Shown here: piece after piece, positions 61,172 to 64,000 of the stretch | How positions within the stretch are numbered: position 1 is the stretch's first letter | Layout: every line of letters begins with the position of its first letter | NCBI RefSeq assembly: GCF_004792695.1 | Contig: NZ_SRXU01000005.1 | Span: forward strand, 1 to 64,000 | Length of the DNA stretch: 64,000 nt | Direction of reading: 5' to 3' | Origin: Sphingomonas naasensis | GTDB taxonomy: Bacteria > Pseudomonadota > Alphaproteobacteria > Sphingomonadales > Sphingomonadaceae | The notes under the pieces: model-generated | What the model was told of the DNA's origin: nothing | What the model saw: only the letters and a program-made list of their open reading frames with translations | The model's database searches: none | Position numbers and translations under genes: made by a program

Positions 61172-61279
61172 CGTCATCCCGGCCTCGTGCCGGGATCCAC
61201 CACGCGGCCCGGCGAGACGCCGGAGCCGCCTGCCCTGCCGTTGCGGCACCGTGGATCCCGGCCCAAGGCCGGGATGACG
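61172..61279. repeat. Palindromic repeat doublet (BIME-like)
   Basis: Arms at 61172-61200 and 61251-61279 are 29-bp inverted repeats with two mismatches (CGTCATCCCGGCC...). Each arm is itself a hairpin, CATCCCGGC/GCCGGGAT. It lies between the LacI and MFS genes and is typical of extragenic repeats in this group. Confidence 0.82.
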
Positions 61280-61302
61280 GTTTCAGATTTCCGGAGTCCC
61301 GC

Positions 61303-62793
61303 ATGATCGAAAAGCCGCGCCAGTCCCTTGCGGGCCTGTGGAACATCAGTTTCGGGTTCTTCGGCATCCAGATCGGCTTCGCGCTGCAGAACGCGAATAT
61401 GAGCCGGATCTTCCAGACCTTCGGCGCGAAGATCGACGACCTGTCGTGGCTGTGGGTGGCGGCGCCGCTGACCGGGCTGCTCGTCCAGCCGGTGATCGGG
61501 CATCTGAGCGACCGGACCTGGCTGGGGAGGCTCGGCCGGCGGCGGCCCTATTTCTTCGCCGGCGCGCTGCTCGCGGCGCTGTCGCTGATCGCGATGCCGC
61601 TGGCGCCGGCCTTGCTGTTCGCCGCGGTGATGCTGTGGGTGCTCGACGCCTCGCTCAACGTCTCGATGGAGCCGTTTCGTGCGTTCGTCGGCGACATGCT
61701 GCGCAAGGACCAGCACGCCGCCGGCTATGCCGTGCAGACTGCGTTCATCGGCGCGGGCGCGGTGATCGGCTCGATCTTCCCTTGGGCGCTCGAGCATCTC
61801 GGCGTGTCGAATCTCGCGACCGACGGCGGCATCCCCGACACGGTGCGCTTCGCCTTCTGGTTCGGCGGGGCGGCGCTGTTCCTCTCGGTGCTGTGGACCG
61901 TGCTGACGACGCGCGAGTACGCGCCCGACGCCATGGCGGCATTCGACGGCCCCGTCGAAGCGCAGGACGAAGCCCCGAGCCTCGCCGCACGCAGCTACGC
62001 CGTCAGTCTCGTCTGGCTGACCGCGGGCGCGCTGGTGATCTGGGCGGTGGGGAAGCTCGGACTCGAAAAGGAAGTCTATCTGCTCGGCGCGCTGCTCGCC
62101 GGCTACGGCATCGCCAGCGCCGCGGCGATCGCGCTGGCGCGGGCCGGATCGCCGAACAACATGCTGAGCAGCATCGTCGGCGATTTCTCGGGCATGCCGC
62201 CGCTGATGAAGCGGCTGGCGGTGGCGCAGTTCTTCAGCTGGTCGGCGCTGTTCATCATGTGGATCAACACCACGCCGATCGTCGCGCAGCGCTTCTTCGG
62301 CGCCGCCGACGCGACGAGCCCGCGCTTCCAGGAAGGCGCGAGCTGGGTCGACGTGCTGTTCGCGACCTATAACGGCGTCGCCGCGATCGCCGCGCTGACG
62401 CTGCTCCCCTTCCTCGCCCGGCGCATCGGCCAGGCACGCACCCATATCGTCGGGCTGCTGTGCGGCGCGGCGGGCTATGCCAGCTTCTTCGTGATGCCCG
62501 ACGCGACCTGGCTGATCGCGAGCCAGATCGGCATCGGCATCGCCTGGGCGTCGATCCTCGCCATGCCCTATGCGATCCTCGCCTCGAGCCTGCCGCAGAA
62601 GAAGCTCGGCATCTATATGGGGCTGTTCAACGTCTTCGTGGTGGTGCCGCAGCTGCTCGTCGCCACCGCGATGGGATCGATCATGAACCGCTTCTTCCCG
62701 GGCGAGCCGATCTGGACGATGGCGTTCGCCGCCGCGACGCTGCTGCTCGCCGCCGCGGCGATGACGCGGGTGGACCGGCTGGTGCGGACCTAG
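61303..62793 (+). CDS. MFS sugar transporter, SLC45/maltose type
   Basis: 496 residues, twelve membrane helices. The loop between helices 2 and 3 has GHLSDRTWLGRLGRRRPYFFAG, the long SLC45-type MFS signature used by alphaproteobacterial maltose and sucrose importers (MalY/SucX group). It would carry maltodextrin across the inner membrane after TonB-dependent uptake. It follows the LacI gene by 157 bp that contain a palindromic doublet, so its own promoter is possible. Its stop overlaps the convergent AIM24-like gene at CTAG. Confidence 0.9.
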   Translation: MIEKPRQSLAGLWNISFGFFGIQIGFALQNANMSRIFQTFGAKIDDLSWLWVAAPLTGLLVQPVIGHLSDRTWLGRLGRRRPYFFAGALLAALSLIAMPLAPALLFAAVMLWVLDASLNVSMEPFRAFVGDMLRKDQHAAGYAVQTAFIGAGAVIGSIFPWALEHLGVSNLATDGGIPDTVRFAFWFGGAALFLSVLWTVLTTREYAPDAMAAFDGPVEAQDEAPSLAARSYAVSLVWLTAGALVIWAVGKLGLEKEVYLLGALLAGYGIASAAAIALARAGSPNNMLSSIVGDFSGMPPLMKRLAVAQFFSWSALFIMWINTTPIVAQRFFGAADATSPRFQEGASWVDVLFATYNGVAAIAALTLLPFLARRIGQARTHIVGLLCGAAGYASFFVMPDATWLIASQIGIGIAWASILAMPYAILASSLPQKKLGIYMGLFNVFVVVPQLLVATAMGSIMNRFFPGEPIWTMAFAAATLLLAAAAMTRVDRLVRT

Positions 62794-63626
62794 TCGTTGC
62801 CGCCGATGAAATCGCCGAGCGAGCCGAGCATCGAGCCCTCGCCGCGATTCTGACCACCCCATGACCCCGAGGCCGCGAGCATCCGGCCGGCGAGGCGCGA
62901 GAAGGGCAGCGACTGGATCCAGACATGGCCGGGCCCGGTGAGCCGCGCGAAGAACACGCCCTCGCCGCCGAACACCGTGCTCTTCACGCCGCCGGCCGAG
63001 ACCAGATCGAAATCGACGGTGGGCGTGAAGGCGGCGACGCAGCCGGTATCGACGTGGAGCTCTTCACCGGGCGCGAGCTGACGCTCGACCACGGTGCCGC
63101 CCATCTGCGCGAACACCCAGCCATCGCCCTCGAGCTTCTGCATGATGAAACCCTCGCCGCCGAACAACCCGGTCATCACCTTGCGCTGAAAGGCGACACC
63201 GATCGTGACGCCGCGCGCCGCGGCGAGGAAGGCATCCTTCTGGCAGATCAGCTGGCCGCCATAATCGGCGAGCCGCAGCGGCAGGATCGCCCCGGGCACC
63301 GGCGAGGCGAAGGCGACCCGCGCCTTGCCGCTGCCGTGATGGGTGAAGACCGTGGTGAACAGGCTCTCGCCGGTGACCAGCCGCTTTCCGGCGCCGAGCA
63401 GCTTGCCCATGAAGCCGCCGCCCTGCCCGCCCGATCCGTCGCCGAACACGGTGGTCATCTCGATCGAGGCGTCCTTCCAGACCATCGCGCCCGCCTCGGC
63501 GACCGCGCTCTCGCCGGGATCGAGCTCGATCTCGACGAACTGGAGCTCCTGGCCCTTGATCTCGAAATCGATATCGTCGGCGACGCCGGCCGAGCGACGG
63601 TGCTGCCACGGATTCTGCGTGAGCAT
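62790..63626 (-). CDS. AIM24/TIGR00266 family protein
   Basis: 278 residues. The beta-rich AIM24 domain is clear: ELQFVEIELDPGESAVAEAGAMVWKD, a Gly-rich stretch GGQGGGFMGKLLGAGKRLVTGESLFTTVFTH, GVAFQRKVMTGLFGGEGFIMQKLEGDGWVFAQMGGTVVERQLAPGEELHVDTGCVAAF. Biochemical function unknown in bacteria. ATG 63626 with GGGGGGAAT upstream. rnhB ends 14 bp upstream on the same strand. Confidence 0.88.
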   Translation of the reverse strand: MLTQNPWQHRRSAGVADDIDFEIKGQELQFVEIELDPGESAVAEAGAMVWKDASIEMTTVFGDGSGGQGGGFMGKLLGAGKRLVTGESLFTTVFTHHGSGKARVAFASPVPGAILPLRLADYGGQLICQKDAFLAAARGVTIGVAFQRKVMTGLFGGEGFIMQKLEGDGWVFAQMGGTVVERQLAPGEELHVDTGCVAAFTPTVDFDLVSAGGVKSTVFGGEGVFFARLTGPGHVWIQSLPFSRLAGRMLAASGSWGGQNRGEGSMLGSLGDFIGGND

Positions 63627-63640
63627 CGGAATTCCCCCCT

Positions 63641-64000
63641 TTATTCCGCGGCGATCCGCGGCCCGAAATCCAGTTCCGCCTGCGCGACCGGCGCGAAGCT
63701 GCGCCGGTGATGCGGCGTCGGCCCGAGGCTGCGCAGCGCGTCCTGATGGAATTTGGCCGCATAGCCCTTGTTCGACTTCCAGCCATAGCCGGGGTGGAGC
63801 GCGTCGAGCGCCGCCATCATGCAATCGCGCTGGTGCTTGGCGACGATCGAGGCGGCGGCGATCGACAGGCACAGCGCGTCGCCGCCGACCACGGCATGGC
63901 TCTGGTGCGACCAGTCGGGGCAGCGATTGCCGTCGACCAGCACGAAGGCCGGAACGAAGCCGAGCGCCTCGACCGCGCGGGTCATCGCCAGCATCGACGC
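63641..64000 (-). CDS. rnhB: Ribonuclease HII, C-terminal part
   Basis: The frame is open to the window edge; 119 residues are visible. The C-terminal half shows the RNase HII pattern: AFVLVDGNRCP with a catalytic Asp, DALCLSIAAASIVAKHQRDCMM and GYGWKSNKGYAAKFHQDALRSLGPTPHHRRSFAP. It cuts RNA in RNA-DNA hybrids and single ribonucleotides in DNA. The N-terminal part, with the first catalytic Asp-Glu pair, lies beyond 64000. Confidence 0.92.
   Translation of the reverse strand, partial: ASMLAMTRAVEALGFVPAFVLVDGNRCPDWSHQSHAVVGGDALCLSIAAASIVAKHQRDCMMAALDALHPGYGWKSNKGYAAKFHQDALRSLGPTPHHRRSFAPVAQAELDFGPRIAAE

Overview
The window is chromosomal DNA from a high-GC alphaproteobacterium, most likely a Sphingomonas-type member of the Sphingomonadaceae. 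The evidence is the gene content and order (ubiG/lysC; ptsP, a RodZ-like HTH protein, cpoB, tilS, ftsH; proA, nadD, rsfS, rlmH, envC, ctpA), many TonB-type outer-membrane and small secreted proteins, a DivK-type response regulator, and an alpha-glucan locus with a TonB-dependent receptor, a tryptophan-halogenase-like flavoprotein and GH13 enzymes. No rRNA, tRNA, CRISPR array, prophage or complete insertion sequence was recognised. The only mobile DNA seen is small non-autonomous palindromic elements.

Layout. 1-4030: most of a large autotransporter-type passenger protein (minus strand, 3' end outside the window). 4232-12178: glutaminyl cyclase lipoprotein, folA, M19 dipeptidase, then ribF, ileS, lspA and a DUF3035 lipoprotein. 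12279-14648: porin, RidA, HAD and DUF3572 genes on the minus strand. 14683-19186: divK-like regulator, ung, DUF1810, ATP-dependent DNA ligase, a MITE-like element, csaA and a secreted carbohydrate-binding-like protein. 19193-26500: ubiG, lysC and an accessory stretch (TonB-like protein, nitronate monooxygenase, a probably acquired nucleotidyltransferase, a PadR/HAAS pair, a secreted protein). 26559-33839: ptsP to ftsH. 33905-34890: two tandem paralogous secreted proteins. 35938-42614: proA to coq7, a tightly packed housekeeping run. 43092-50270: GT87 transferase, then a radical-SAM DNA repair gene and its UdgX partner separated by four other genes. 50387-51913: aldo/keto reductase and DJ-1/PfpI. 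52042-62793: alpha-glucan uptake and degradation locus (TonB receptor, halogenase-like protein, alpha-amylase, alpha-glucosidase on one strand; LacI regulator and sugar MFS transporter on the other). 62790-64000: AIM24-like protein and the 3' part of rnhB.

Most notable observations. (i) A 136-bp palindromic repeat lies in frame inside the essential gene ileS and adds about 50 low-complexity residues; a related copy sits 2.6 kb upstream between genes in the opposite orientation. (ii) A perfect alphaproteobacterial LexA box (GAAC-N7-GAAC) ends two bases before the start codon of the radical-SAM DNA repair gene, whose UdgX/DUF4130 partner with its KRRIH motif lies 3.3 kb downstream behind an apparently inserted block. 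(iii) A 183-bp element with 30-bp terminal inverted repeats is flanked by TA and supplies the final base of a stop codon. (iv) Several strong palindromes lie at promoters (PadR, the nucleotidyltransferase, a secreted-protein gene), and three convergent gene pairs overlap by exactly four bases at a shared CTAG.
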